From assembly GCA_022825505.1 (NCBI GenBank), contig JAJDWR010000036.1, positions 194,034 to 258,033 on the forward strand: a stretch of 64,000 nt of DNA, in the 5' to 3' direction. The notes beneath the pieces are model-generated. The model was not told where the DNA came from and ran no database searches. It saw nothing but the letters and a program-made list of their open reading frames with translations. Numbering within the stretch: position 1 is the first letter of the stretch; each line of letters begins with the position of its first letter. Positions 8,074 through 17,584 of this stretch are shown here, piece by piece. The translations under genes were made by a program, and so were the position numbers. This stretch comes from Gammaproteobacteria bacterium (GTDB lineage: Bacteria; Pseudomonadota; Gammaproteobacteria; Steroidobacterales; Rariloculaceae).

Positions 8074-9774
8074 ATGAAACTTTCAACCGGCATCGGGCTA
8101 CCCGCAATCGTCTCCGCCGCCAGCATGGTGGGTTGCGACATGGGCACCCCGGACACGCAGACCCTGGAAACGGCACCAGCCGTGGACCCGCGTCCGAACA
8201 TTCTCCTGATCGTCACCGACGATATGGGTTACACCGACCTGGGGTCGTTCGGCAGCGAGATTCCAACGCCGAATCTGGATGAACTGGCCTACAGCGGCGT
8301 GCGTCTGACCAATTTCCACGCGGCGCCAGTCTGCGCGCCCGCACGGGCGATGCTCCTGTCCGGTATGGACAATCACGAGGCCGGAATCGGGTCCATGGAC
8401 ATCAAGCGCTTCTTCGACAACGGCACCGAGCCCGATCAGACGGCCCCCGGATACGCGCAGCCGGGCTACGAGGGCTACCTGAGCCACCGGGTCGCGGCCT
8501 TGCCCGAGGTCTTGCGCGACGCCGGCTACCACACCTACATGGCGGGGAAATGGGATCTGGGCCGGGCCCTGGTGGACGAAACCAATCCGGCAGGCCGCGG
8601 CTTCGAGTCATCCTTCGTGCAGACAACGGGCACGACAGTGCATCTGAGTCCGGCCGACGGCGGCGCCCACGGCGGCATTCGCAGGGCGGATCCGCTCGTT
8701 TTCCGGGAAAACTGGGACGTGGTGACGAGTTTGCCGGAGGACTATTTCTCAACCCGGGTTTACACAGACAAGATCATCGAGTACATCGAGGCAAACCGGG
8801 ACGACGGCCGACCGTTCTTCGCCTATCTGGCACTGACCGCACCGCACTGGCCGCTGCAGGTTCCGGACGACTGGCTGGACCGGTTTGCCGGCCAGTACGA
8901 TGACGGTTACGACGCAGTCCGGGACCGGCGCGTGGAACGCGCCCGGGAACTCGGCATTCTGCCTCCTCACGCCGACATGGTGGATTACCCGCGGGGTTCC
9001 ACACCCTGGGCCGAACTGGACGAGACCGCCCGCGCCGAACAGGCGCGACTCATGGAAATCTACGCGGCCATGGTCGCCAACATGGACTTCCACGTGGGCC
9101 GCCTGGTCGAGTATCTGCGCGATACCGGTGAATTCGACAACACCTTCATCCTGTTCATGTCGGACAATGGCGCCTCCGGCAGCGCACCCGAAGGGTTCGC
9201 CGAAGGATACGACAACAGTCTGGCCAACATGGGCAGACGCGATTCGTTCATAGAATACGGTCTGGGCTGGGCGGAGGCGGGCACGGCGCCCTATCGGGAC
9301 GTCAAGGGATCCGTGGCCGAAGGCGGAGTCCTGGCGGCCGCATTTGCCGCCCACGGCACCCTGGCAGACACCGGTGGTATTTCCCGGGAATACCTCACCA
9401 TGCAGGACGTCATGCCGACGCTGCTGGAACTGGCGGGCGCCGAGCCTCCGACAGGCGAATACCACCATCGGCCGGTACTGACCATGCGCGGCAAGTCCTT
9501 CCTGGACCACCTTCAGGGCGGCGCCAGCCCGGTACACGATCCCGACGAAGCCATCGGCTGGGAACTGCACAGTCTGCGCGCCCTGGTCCGCGGCTCCTGG
9601 AAACTATTGTGGATACCCACAGAGGACGAGGAAACCCGCTGGGAGTTGTTCGACCTGGACAGCGACCCATTCGAGCGCAACGACCTGTCCTCTCAGCGCC
9701 CCGACCTGACACAGGAATTGATCGGGGAATGGTACCGGTACGCCGAGGACGTTGGGGTTGCCATCAGCGAATGA
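8074..9774 (+). CDS. Type I (formylglycine) arylsulfatase, probable lipoprotein
   Basis: A 566-residue sulfatase-family hydrolase. The N-terminus ends in SMVGC, a plausible lipobox, so the enzyme is probably anchored in the periplasm. The formylglycine motif CAPAR begins at Cys87 and would be matured by a formylglycine-generating enzyme not seen in this window. Metal-site motifs PNILLIVTDDMG, the MAGKWDLG segment and FMSDNGASG are all present. Expected reaction: hydrolysis of a sulfate ester. AGAGGAG precedes the ATG. It stands alone between the RES toxin and rhomboid genes; a second sulfatase lies at 15928. Confidence 0.95.
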   Translation: MKLSTGIGLPAIVSAASMVGCDMGTPDTQTLETAPAVDPRPNILLIVTDDMGYTDLGSFGSEIPTPNLDELAYSGVRLTNFHAAPVCAPARAMLLSGMDNHEAGIGSMDIKRFFDNGTEPDQTAPGYAQPGYEGYLSHRVAALPEVLRDAGYHTYMAGKWDLGRALVDETNPAGRGFESSFVQTTGTTVHLSPADGGAHGGIRRADPLVFRENWDVVTSLPEDYFSTRVYTDKIIEYIEANRDDGRPFFAYLALTAPHWPLQVPDDWLDRFAGQYDDGYDAVRDRRVERARELGILPPHADMVDYPRGSTPWAELDETARAEQARLMEIYAAMVANMDFHVGRLVEYLRDTGEFDNTFILFMSDNGASGSAPEGFAEGYDNSLANMGRRDSFIEYGLGWAEAGTAPYRDVKGSVAEGGVLAAAFAAHGTLADTGGISREYLTMQDVMPTLLELAGAEPPTGEYHHRPVLTMRGKSFLDHLQGGASPVHDPDEAIGWELHSLRALVRGSWKLLWIPTEDEETRWELFDLDSDPFERNDLSSQRPDLTQELIGEWYRYAEDVGVAISE

Positions 9775-9852
9775 ACGGGGCCGCGGACGCCGAACGACAG
9801 AGCGCGCCGACCGCCCGCTACCCGTGATCGCCGATAGTCGAGCCTGAAGTCA

Positions 9853-10635
9853 GTGTTCCCGATTCGCGACGACAATCCCCAGATTCTCACGCCGTACACG
9901 ACCTACGCGATCATCGCGTTCAACGCCCTGGCATGGATATTCGTGCAGGGGCTGGGCTCCAATCCCGCCCTGGCCGGCTCCATCTGCCAACTGGGCCTCA
10001 TCCCGGGGGAGCTTCTGCAGACGGTACCGGCCGGAACGCGGTTCCAGGTGGGCCCGAACAGCATCTGCGTGCTAGGCGATGCTTCGGTTTGGCATACGGC
10101 GCTGACGTCGATGTTCCTTCACGGGGGCTGGTTGCACCTCATCGGCAACATGTGGTTCCTGTGGATCTTCGGCAATAACGTGGAGGATTCCATGGGACAC
10201 GGGCGCTTCGCGGTGTTCTACGTTCTCTGCGGGCTGGCGGCGGCGGCAGCTCAGATCGTCTCGAACCCCGATTCCTCCGTGCCCATGGTCGGTGCATCAG
10301 GCGCCATCGGCGGCGTGATGGGCGCCTACATCCTGCTCTACCCCCGGGTACACGTTCACATGTTGATCTTCCTGGGCTTCTTCATCACGACCATTGCCGT
10401 TCCCGCGGTCCTGATGCTGGGCTATTGGCTGCTCATCCAGGTCCTGAGCGGTTTCGCCACTCTGGGCGCGCAGGGCGGCGGCGTGGCATTCTGGGCGCAT
10501 GTGGGCGGGTTTGTCGCCGGAGCCGCACTTATTTTCCTGTTCAGGGATCGCGAACTATTGCGCCGCCACCCCTACCATGGCTGGCGCCAGCGCCGCTCCC
10601 CCACGCGCAACTGGCGGAGAATCGATCGCTGGTAA
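9853..10635 (+). CDS. Rhomboid-family intramembrane serine protease
   Basis: A 260-residue polytopic membrane protease starting at GTG. About six hydrophobic segments are visible. The HGGWLHLIGNMWFLWIFG segment is the conserved H/N region of transmembrane helix 2; the nucleophile is Ser149 in GASGAIGG and the catalytic His216 lies in HVGGFVAG, so both dyad residues are intact. Rhomboids cleave transmembrane substrates within the bilayer. The basic C-terminal tail is cytoplasmic. Substrates and physiological role cannot be inferred from the neighbours, which are a sulfatase upstream and a convergent TRAP binding protein downstream. Confidence 0.95.
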   Translation: MFPIRDDNPQILTPYTTYAIIAFNALAWIFVQGLGSNPALAGSICQLGLIPGELLQTVPAGTRFQVGPNSICVLGDASVWHTALTSMFLHGGWLHLIGNMWFLWIFGNNVEDSMGHGRFAVFYVLCGLAAAAAQIVSNPDSSVPMVGASGAIGGVMGAYILLYPRVHVHMLIFLGFFITTIAVPAVLMLGYWLLIQVLSGFATLGAQGGGVAFWAHVGGFVAGAALIFLFRDRELLRRHPYHGWRQRRSPTRNWRRIDRW

Positions 10636-10734
10636 CCGAGTTGGCCAAGCCCGCCGGACCACGCGTCGTCAGCATGAATCGGGGAAATGTCGCCTTGCGA
10701 AACGTGCAGAGAGACTTGGTGGTGAGCAAACGGC

Positions 10735-11760
10735 CTACAGCCCTGCCAACTCCAGCAACTCCTCACCATACTGGGCCCGCGCCTCGGCATAGATGGGCTG
10801 AATGGCGGCAACAAACGCGTCGACCTCATCCGGCGTCAACTCCAGGATCTCCCCGCCGGCTTCCCTGATCGCCGCGGCGGCGTCGGTCTCTTCACCGTCC
10901 TTCAGGCTTCGCTGGAAGGCCACGGCGTCGGTCACGGCATCGCGCATTTCCGCCTGCAACTCTTCGGGCCATGCGTCGAACGTGGGCCGGTGCACGAAGA
11001 TCGGGCGTGATATGTAGAAGTGGTTGCTGGCGGTATGGAACTGATGGAAGTTGTGGACGCCGTAGGTCACCGTGTTGGCGAAGGGATTCTCCTGGGCGTC
11101 GAGGGTGCCGCCAACGATCCGTTCGATGGCCTCGGACAGGTCCATGATCTGCGGATCAGCGCCCAGCAGTTCGAAAGTGCGGGCATGCACCTGGCTGGGC
11201 AAGACCCGCATGAGCAGGCCATCCAGGTCCGCCGGCGAGCGGATCGGGCGCACCCGGTTGGACATGTGGCGCAGGCCGTTCTCGAAGTAACCCAGAATGC
11301 GATAGTCGGTCTGTGCCTCGATAGCCGCAGTCAGCACGCGCCCCAATTCGCCGTCCATGGCGGCACGGGCGCTTTGGTTGTCCCGGAACAGAAAGGGCAG
11401 GTCCACCAAGCCAAGCTCGGGGACGCGATCAGTCAGGTAGCTGCTGGACTGGTACCCGAGGGTCAGGATGCCCTCCTCCACCAGCCACAGGATATCCAGC
11501 CCCCGATAGCCCAGGTCGAGGATGTTGTAGACGTAACGGACTTCCACCTCGTCCCCGAACCGGGCTTCAAGCCGGTCGCCCATGCGCTTCAACGCCAGGC
11601 TGAAGCTGGTGGTGGACGGTCCGTAGCCGGCCATGATGATTCGGATGGGCCCATCCGCCCGTCCGGTTTCCTGCGCCCTGGATGAGGTCGTCAGCAAGCT
11701 GCCTGCGGCAGCACTGGCTCCCAGAGCCGCCGATGTCTTGAGAAAGTGCCGTCTGGACAT
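10735..11760 (-). CDS. TRAP transporter solute-binding protein, DctP family
   Basis: A 341-residue periplasmic binding protein. The start at 11760 gives a Tat-like signal (SRRHFLKTSAALGASAAAG) and is preferred to a longer reading from 11874. DctP family features are present: GYQSSSYLTDRVPELGLVDLPF, GLLMRVLPSQVHARTFELLG with the substrate-anchoring Arg, and GGTLDAQENPFAN. TRAP systems import carboxylates and similar acids, yet no DctQ or DctM membrane subunits occur in the window. It lies 28 nt downstream of the tandem-HTH LysR gene on the same strand and is probably co-transcribed with it. Confidence 0.93.
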   Translation of the reverse strand: MSRRHFLKTSAALGASAAAGSLLTTSSRAQETGRADGPIRIIMAGYGPSTTSFSLALKRMGDRLEARFGDEVEVRYVYNILDLGYRGLDILWLVEEGILTLGYQSSSYLTDRVPELGLVDLPFLFRDNQSARAAMDGELGRVLTAAIEAQTDYRILGYFENGLRHMSNRVRPIRSPADLDGLLMRVLPSQVHARTFELLGADPQIMDLSEAIERIVGGTLDAQENPFANTVTYGVHNFHQFHTASNHFYISRPIFVHRPTFDAWPEELQAEMRDAVTDAVAFQRSLKDGEETDAAAAIREAGGEILELTPDEVDAFVAAIQPIYAEARAQYGEELLELAGL

Positions 11761-11788
11761 GAAATCGCTCCGTCCTGCCAATCGTTCG

Positions 11789-13099
11789 TCAGCGCAATGG
11801 CAGAATTCTAGCCGGAGCGGACCGCGGGAGCGATACCCCGTCGCCCTGGCGCGTGTCGGTCTCCCGGGCGACATTCATCAGAGACTGGTAGAACGCCTTT
11901 GCGGCAGGGGACAGCGTCGTGTGGGCGCGGATCATCACGTGGAGCGTGCCGGGAATGGTCTCGTCGTGCTGGTCAATCAATTCCGAAACCGGCAACAGCA
12001 CCACCTGCGTTCTCACTTCGGGTCGCTCCAGTTCCAGCAGTGGCGCCAGCCCAAGACGGTCGCTGCCGGTGACCACCGACGACATGACTTCGAACGAATT
12101 GGTATCGATACAGTCGGGCGGTAAACCTCTCCCCCTCTCGATCAGGAACCGTTCCAACCATTTTCGCTGAGGCGTATAGGCAGGCGGGGTGATCCACGTA
12201 CACTCCGACAATTGCGCCGGCGTAACGGTTTCCAGCTTCGCAAGGGGATGTCCCTCGCGTGCAAAGACGTAGAACGGCGCTTCCATGAGAGGAAGAAAGA
12301 TCACGTCAGGATAGTCGGAAGAGGCATAGCGCGTCCCGACGATCATATCCAGGTCGCCGGCGCGGAGAGCGGATTCCAGAGCCGGAAAGTCCCCGTCCCG
12401 GACGCTCAGTTGCAGCTGCGGATGTTTCAACAGCACGCGGTTGATCGCTTTCGGGATAATGGTCTTGGTCGGCGGCAACGTGCCGATCCTGACGCGCCCG
12501 CGCGGTACATCGTCGATGCTGTCAAGCTCTTCAACGGCGTGCGTGATCTCGGCGAATGCAACTTTCACATGGGTCAGCAGGATCCTGGAGAAAGGCGTCG
12601 CATCCAGGATACCGACAGAAGTCCTTTCGAACAGCGCAACGCCGAGCTGTTCCTGAAGCTCGTGGAGGGAGCGGTAGATCGACTGGGCGGTCACTCCCAG
12701 GCTGTCGGCGGCGCGTTTCGCGTCACGGCACTCGTGCAAGGCGATAAAGGCGGCCAGGCGTTGATTGCTGACTTCCATGCGAAACAGGGGCAGATTCGAA
12801 TCTCGATCCGGATGCTCGACCATGTTCTTGTAGGCCGCACGCGCGCGGTCGAATTCCCGGGCAGCAATTTGAAGGCGTCGCAGCAGAATCCTTCCGTGCG
12901 CCGTCGGAAGCATTCCGGATCCCGTCCGATCGAACAGGGAAACACCCAGATTCTTCTCCACTTGCGTGACCGCCTTCGTGATGGCGGACTGGGACCGGGA
13001 AAGGATTGCGCTCGCGCGGGTCACGCTGCCCGTTTCGCCGACGAGCAGGACAGCCTTGAGCTGCTTCAGGCCCAGCGAGTGGGGACCGATGGATGCCAT
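11789..13099 (-). CDS. LysR-family regulator with two N-terminal HTH domains
   Basis: A 436-residue regulator, over 100 residues longer than a normal LysR protein. The extra length is a second DNA-binding domain. Copy 1 includes SVTRASAILSRSQSAITKAV followed by LGVSLFDRT; copy 2 includes AKRAADSLGVTAQSIYRSL followed by LGVALFERT. Each aligns with the LysR HTH plus wing. A normal effector-binding domain follows (GRVRIGTLPP onward). ATG at 13099, with AGGAAG upstream, is preferred to the GTG at 13129. It lies between the HbpS-like and TRAP genes on the same strand, so it likely controls them or the wider block. Confidence 0.92.
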   Translation of the reverse strand: MASIGPHSLGLKQLKAVLLVGETGSVTRASAILSRSQSAITKAVTQVEKNLGVSLFDRTGSGMLPTAHGRILLRRLQIAAREFDRARAAYKNMVEHPDRDSNLPLFRMEVSNQRLAAFIALHECRDAKRAADSLGVTAQSIYRSLHELQEQLGVALFERTSVGILDATPFSRILLTHVKVAFAEITHAVEELDSIDDVPRGRVRIGTLPPTKTIIPKAINRVLLKHPQLQLSVRDGDFPALESALRAGDLDMIVGTRYASSDYPDVIFLPLMEAPFYVFAREGHPLAKLETVTPAQLSECTWITPPAYTPQRKWLERFLIERGRGLPPDCIDTNSFEVMSSVVTGSDRLGLAPLLELERPEVRTQVVLLPVSELIDQHDETIPGTLHVMIRAHTTLSPAAKAFYQSLMNVARETDTRQGDGVSLPRSAPARILPLR

Positions 13100-13193
13100 G
13101 TCCGCTACGCTTCCTTCCCGCGAAGCCACGTCCTGTACGACAGAATCGACGATCGATCAAGGCTCTGCATGCTTCCAGGCTCCCTGATTGCCT

Positions 13194-13754
13194 TCAGTCC
13201 TCAATTAACGGAGGCTGAGGTCCGACCACCGATTCCAGCGCCTGGTGCGCGCAGGGCTCGTCTCCGCCGAAAAAGCCGCCGACGCCGATGGCGCCGATCA
13301 TGACGCCGTCCGCGATGATGGGCAGGCCGCCGGTCACAAGATACGTGCCATGTTTCACGATCATCGATTCGCTGCCGGTTCGGTCGTATCTGTTTCGTGC
13401 GGCATGGCTTGAGACGCGATAGTAAAGCGCAGTCTCGGCCTTGTATTGAGCCGTATCGATGTTGACGGGATTGTGCCCGTCCATGCGATAGGCGTAGACG
13501 ATGTTGCCGGCCGGGGCGACGATGACGACGCTCACCCGCCGATTCTGTTCCTGCGCCCATACAACGCAGGCTTTCGCAATGCGCTCGGCCGTTTCCACCG
13601 AAATCTCGTAGGGCATCAGCGTCGCCTCCGCATCTTCGGCGGAAATCGTGAAGGCGTCGAGATCCTGTGCCCGGGTCATCGTCGCAAACAGTGCGCCCAA
13701 TATCGCCAACGCTGCGCCACAGGCTTGTGCGCGAATCAATTTGCCTACTCTCAT
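13194..13754 (-). CDS. Exported GlcG/HbpS-like heme-binding-family protein
   Basis: A 186-residue exported protein. The start at 13754 is supported by GGAG seven nt upstream and gives a signal peptide cleaved near MTRAQ. The body matches the GlcG/HbpS fold: AERIAKACVVWAQEQNRRVSVVIV, then DGHNPVNIDTAQYKAETALYY, and the Gly-rich GGLPIIADGVMIGAIGVGG. HbpS of Streptomyces binds haem; many relatives are of unknown role and accompany catabolic or redox genes. It starts only 21 nt after the stop of the DUF6152-like gene, indicating one operon. Ligand unverified. Confidence 0.88.
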   Translation of the reverse strand: MRVGKLIRAQACGAALAILGALFATMTRAQDLDAFTISAEDAEATLMPYEISVETAERIAKACVVWAQEQNRRVSVVIVAPAGNIVYAYRMDGHNPVNIDTAQYKAETALYYRVSSHAARNRYDRTGSESMIVKHGTYLVTGGLPIIADGVMIGAIGVGGFFGGDEPCAHQALESVVGPQPPLIED

Positions 13755-13775
13755 TGCGTTCTCCATACAAGTGTT

Positions 13776-14828
13776 TCAGTTCAACGGGTTGAAAAGATCC
13801 CAGCCTTCCGCTTCGACGCAACCCGATGGCAGTACCTGGTTGCCGGGCATGTAGATCCAGGCCTTCTCGCGCACCCGGGGTGCGGTGTAGATCGCCGGAT
13901 CGATGACCGTCTGACGGTACTCGAGACGGCTGCCTTCCCCGTTTACCTGAAATCGCTCGATGATTTCGATGTCCTCGGTCTGCAATACCAGGCCGACGGC
14001 AGCGCTCCCCCGCCGCGGCAATGCAACCCCGGTGGTCCGGACGACGAGCGTGTTTTCGTCCTCCCACTCCCCGGCCGAGTAGCCCATCGGCGTGGGCGCC
14101 GGAGCATCGGAAACCTCCCCGCCCATGTGGATCACACGCCGGGTGTCGTACTCCTCCATCTGAATGACGATCCGGTCGCCCTGCTGCGAGATTTCGACGG
14201 GATTGGGGTCGGACAGAATCATCGGCATGTGTTTCGGCGTGCACCCCGAATTGCTGGCAATGATCTCCGGGTCCAGCCGGTCGATGGCTTCCCCGATCGC
14301 CCGGGCCTCGTCGGTCAACTCCGGATCGGCAACCGTGCGAAAGCCCTCGCCGCTGTCCGTCCACGTCCGGAACAGCCCCAGCGACGGGTCGCTGACGGGA
14401 TTGGGGGGACTGAATCCGCCTATGGTGTTTTCAGTCCAGTAGGCCCCGAATTCGTCCAGCAACACTTCACGCCCATCCGGCAGCAACAGGTTCTTTCCGA
14501 ACATTTGCGGCGTATCGCCCCTCGGGGGCAGGCCCGCAACCTTTACGGTCACTCCCATGGGCAGGATCTCCTCCTGGGTCAGGCCCCACCGGGTCAGCCG
14601 CGAGACGGGCGAGCTCTCCACCTGCCAGAGAACCTCTTCGCCGTTCTCGTCCTCGGTCCTGACCGTGAAGCGCAGATGTGGATTTCGCCACAGGACACGG
14701 GTGATCTCACCCTCGATCTCCCCCATTTGGTCCGTACGATAAGGCGTCGGGGCATGATGCCCGAGTGCCAAGGCATGCAGTCCGCCCAGTGCAAGGACGC
14801 CTGAAAGCCCAACCACTGCACCTTTCAT
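13776..14828 (-). CDS. Exported DUF6152-like two-domain protein (copy 1)
   Basis: A 350-residue exported protein. ATG 14828 is chosen over 14843 because GGAG sits 8 nt upstream. After a signal peptide ending LALALG the mature chain should begin HHAPTPY. The N-terminal domain has the family pattern EGEITRVLWRNPHLRF and a GV-TVKVAGLP strand. The C-terminal domain has GCTPKHMPMILSDPNPVEI, MEEYDTRRVIHMGG, GYSAGEWEDENTLVVRTTG and a final W-P-Cys segment. Function unknown; the fold may be an OB-like N-domain plus a beta-rich C-domain (inference). First of the GlcG-LysR-DctP run on this strand. Confidence 0.85.
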   Translation of the reverse strand: MKGAVVGLSGVLALGGLHALALGHHAPTPYRTDQMGEIEGEITRVLWRNPHLRFTVRTEDENGEEVLWQVESSPVSRLTRWGLTQEEILPMGVTVKVAGLPPRGDTPQMFGKNLLLPDGREVLLDEFGAYWTENTIGGFSPPNPVSDPSLGLFRTWTDSGEGFRTVADPELTDEARAIGEAIDRLDPEIIASNSGCTPKHMPMILSDPNPVEISQQGDRIVIQMEEYDTRRVIHMGGEVSDAPAPTPMGYSAGEWEDENTLVVRTTGVALPRRGSAAVGLVLQTEDIEIIERFQVNGEGSRLEYRQTVIDPAIYTAPRVREKAWIYMPGNQVLPSGCVEAEGWDLFNPLN

Positions 14829-14905
14829 ATCCGCTTCTCCCAATTGTCAATTGGTTTCTCGACTCGGTCAGCTTCAACCGTTTGCTCCGCTCAGGTTTCC
14901 GCGCG

Positions 14906-15865
14906 TCACTCTTCCTCGTCCTGGACAGCGAAGTTCACGCCGCCGATAGGAAAGCCGATCGGCCAGTTTTCCTGGTATCCCTCCGATCCTGGCGCACCCG
15001 GGCTCGGTTCCCGGTAACGGTACAGGTAGTCCCACATGGAAATCACGTTGGCACGCAGCCAGGGCTCGTAGTTCCCGTAGTCGGAGAAGTCCTCCATGGT
15101 GACGCGCTCGACGATCTCATAGATAGTCGCGCCGGCAAGCATTTCATCGTAAACGCGCTCCCTCAGCGCCATGGTCCACTCGCGGAAATAGACGAAGGAC
15201 TGCTGGTCGGCGAGACCCGCATGACCGGGAACGACAATGTCCACGTTATCAAGCTTCGACAACTCGTACAGAGCATCGATGACGCCGTCCACGTCGGAGT
15301 CGCGGAAGTCCGGCAGGCCCAGCGACTTGCCGGAGCGCACGATGTCGGTCGCTACCAGCACACCTTCTTCCGGGAAGTGCACCTGGATCAGGTTGTCGCT
15401 GTGGGTCTTTCCGAAGTAGTAGAGCACGGCGCGGTGGCCGCCGAGAAAGATCTCCATTTCGTCCTCGAACACCACGTCGGGAATGGACGTGTTGCGATTC
15501 TCCCGGATGAGGTGTTCGCGGATGTTGCGGTGCCCGATGGTCACTGCCGTGTCGTCGAAGACCTGCAGCCCGCAGATGTGCATCTCGTGGTCGTGACTCA
15601 GAATTACGTATTTCACCGGTACGCCGAATCGCCGGTCAAGCTCCTCCTTGAGCCACTCCATGCCCCCACCTGAACAGGTGGCGTCCACCATGATGATGCC
15701 TTCGTCGGTCACCAGAAATGTATTCGATGTCGGGCCGCGCCGATACACGTTTTCGGTGAGTTGGGTAATCGTGTCCGCGCCGGCTCCGCCCATGCCCTGG
15801 GCGAAGGCCGTGTGCCATGACAGGCCGCACAAGGCAAGAATAATCATGTTCGCAGTCGTTCTCAT
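14906..15865 (-). CDS. Exported MBL-fold hydrolase with altered metal motif
   Basis: A 319-residue exported metallo-beta-lactamase-fold protein (signal cleaved near TAFAQ; GGAG before the ATG). Family features: NTFLVTDEGIIMVDATCSGGG, GKTHSDNLIQVHFPEEGVLVATD and VPGHAGL. The key motif reads HDHEMH at residues 91-96 instead of the canonical HxHxDH, so Met replaces the usual second-metal Asp. The protein may bind one metal, use another ligand, or be a divergent subclass. It belongs to the long minus-strand block between a sulfatase and a DUF6152-like gene. Substrate unknown. Confidence 0.88.
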   Translation of the reverse strand: MRTTANMIILALCGLSWHTAFAQGMGGAGADTITQLTENVYRRGPTSNTFLVTDEGIIMVDATCSGGGMEWLKEELDRRFGVPVKYVILSHDHEMHICGLQVFDDTAVTIGHRNIREHLIRENRNTSIPDVVFEDEMEIFLGGHRAVLYYFGKTHSDNLIQVHFPEEGVLVATDIVRSGKSLGLPDFRDSDVDGVIDALYELSKLDNVDIVVPGHAGLADQQSFVYFREWTMALRERVYDEMLAGATIYEIVERVTMEDFSDYGNYEPWLRANVISMWDYLYRYREPSPGAPGSEGYQENWPIGFPIGGVNFAVQDEEE

Positions 15866-15927
15866 CGTTTTTCTCCATTGTGATGCTTGTGTCCTGGTAA
15901 ATTGATTGGCGGCATGCGGATTCCCCG

Positions 15928-17535
15928 TTAGAGCAAGCCCGCCCGGACGGGCGCAACGGCGTCGCGCAACTCTTCGTAGACCGCGCGGACGTCCGGGTCA
16001 AGCCCGTCCGTACCGTTTGCGAGGAGATCGTTCGACTCGCGAGGGTCGTTCAGAAGGTCGTACAGTTCGTAGGACTTGACTCGATCGTCACGTCCGCACG
16101 GCACCGGATCGTCCAGCGTCGGTTGAGGCCCGACAATGCAGATGAAGCTGCGGTTCTCGTCCAGGACCGTCGCTTGCATCAGCTTGTAGCGGTTGTTGCG
16201 AATCGCCGTGGCCTCCCGGCCGCCAAAGGCGGGCTGCTCGTGGACCCAGGGATTGCCCGCAACGGCGCCACCCTCCCCGAGCAGATACTGGCGTCCCGGT
16301 ACGGGTTCTCCCCTCAGCGTAGCCGTCAGGGAACGCCCGTGGATAACGACCTCCGGCGGAATGGATGCCGGCACGCCGTCCTGTGTCAACTCCGCCCCCG
16401 CCAGATCGAGCACGGTCGAGAAAATGTCGCTGGTGTGCACGAGTGCGCGGGAACGGCTGCCCCGATCCTCGATACCCGGGCCCGCGATCACCATGGGGAC
16501 GTGGATGCCGCCCTGGTAGATGCTTCCCTTGCCGCGTCGGCCGGGCACGACGGCCGGGTCGGCGAGCGATGCGACAGTACCGTTGTCGCCTACAAAGATC
16601 ACCACCGTCTCCTCGAGGTCCACCGCCTCCAGCAATCGGCCGATCTCGGTATCCATGGCCGACACCATCGCGTCGAACACGAGCCGGCCACCCACCGGAT
16701 CCCCTCGTTCCTGAACCCAGAGCCCGGCCTCGTAATTGCCGAAATGAGCTTCAATGCGCTCCCGGAGCGTCGTATCGACCAGGTGTTCCGGAGGCAACTG
16801 CAACGGCGTATGGGGCGTCTGGAACGCCAGCCACAGAAACCACGGCGAATCCGCCAGCTCCGAGAGCCAGCCAAGTGACCGATCCACATCCCAGGTGGGC
16901 ATGTAGTTGCCGTGCAGGCTCTCCGGTACGGGCGCCGGACGTGGACTCTCCGGAAACGTCACCTCCTCGCAGTCCGGGGCGCAGCGCCAGGTTTCCAGGT
17001 AGCCTCCCCAGTAGGCCGCAATCGAGTCCTCTTCCGCTCCGGCGCCGGCGCCGAAGCTGCGCGGCCGGCCGGCAAAGAAATCGTACCCGGCCAGTACGGG
17101 TCCGTCTCCAGTACGGGTCAGGTGCCACTTGCCGACCATGCCCGTGTCGTATCCGAGCCTGCCCAATTCTCTGGGCAGGTAGTGCGGGTAGTCGAGCCGA
17201 TCGACGAGCCCCTCCAGGGGCGGCGTGATCACGCCTGTCACCCCGTTGAGGGAGCCGAACTGACCCGTGATGATGGTCGCCCGTGTCGGTGAACAACTCG
17301 GCGCCGACCACGCGTTTTCGTAGGTCACACCCTCGCGGGCCAGCGCCTCGATCACCGGTGTATGAGGCACATGTTCACCGGAGACGTACAGCGAGGATTT
17401 GTCGAAGCCATAGTCGTCGGCGATGATCAGAAGTACGTTCGGCGCAGCACCGGCCCATCCGCCCCAGCAGAGCAGCAGGACGGAAAGAGCATGACGAATG
17501 CCCGGCATTTTCGGATTCAGGCTCTTTCTCCGCAT
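15928..17535 (-). CDS. Type I arylsulfatase (second copy)
   Basis: An exported sulfatase of about 535 residues. Three starts are possible: 17580 (4 nt after the upstream stop), 17535 and 17508; all keep a signal peptide ending near WGGWAGA. The mature protein begins PNVLLIIADDYGFDKSS and carries the formylglycine motif CSPTR in SAPSCSPTRATIITG, MVGKWHLTRTG, and VIFVGDNGTVAS. It should hydrolyse sulfate esters in the periplasm after formylglycine maturation. It follows a DUF6152-like gene with no or minimal gap, so the pair is co-transcribed. Only family-level similarity to the sulfatase at 8074 is apparent. Confidence 0.93.
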   Translation of the reverse strand: MRRKSLNPKMPGIRHALSVLLLCWGGWAGAAPNVLLIIADDYGFDKSSLYVSGEHVPHTPVIEALAREGVTYENAWSAPSCSPTRATIITGQFGSLNGVTGVITPPLEGLVDRLDYPHYLPRELGRLGYDTGMVGKWHLTRTGDGPVLAGYDFFAGRPRSFGAGAGAEEDSIAAYWGGYLETWRCAPDCEEVTFPESPRPAPVPESLHGNYMPTWDVDRSLGWLSELADSPWFLWLAFQTPHTPLQLPPEHLVDTTLRERIEAHFGNYEAGLWVQERGDPVGGRLVFDAMVSAMDTEIGRLLEAVDLEETVVIFVGDNGTVASLADPAVVPGRRGKGSIYQGGIHVPMVIAGPGIEDRGSRSRALVHTSDIFSTVLDLAGAELTQDGVPASIPPEVVIHGRSLTATLRGEPVPGRQYLLGEGGAVAGNPWVHEQPAFGGREATAIRNNRYKLMQATVLDENRSFICIVGPQPTLDDPVPCGRDDRVKSYELYDLLNDPRESNDLLANGTDGLDPDVRAVYEELRDAVAPVRAGLL

Positions 17536-17584
17536 CCGGTCCACGAGGCCGACGCCAGTCTGAACCAATCTGTCGCCCATTGCC

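Noticed and set aside
12212..13303. 363-residue plus-strand ORF opposite the LysR gene
   Set aside because: Antisense shadow; the LysR protein's two HTH domains and effector domain lie on the minus strand.
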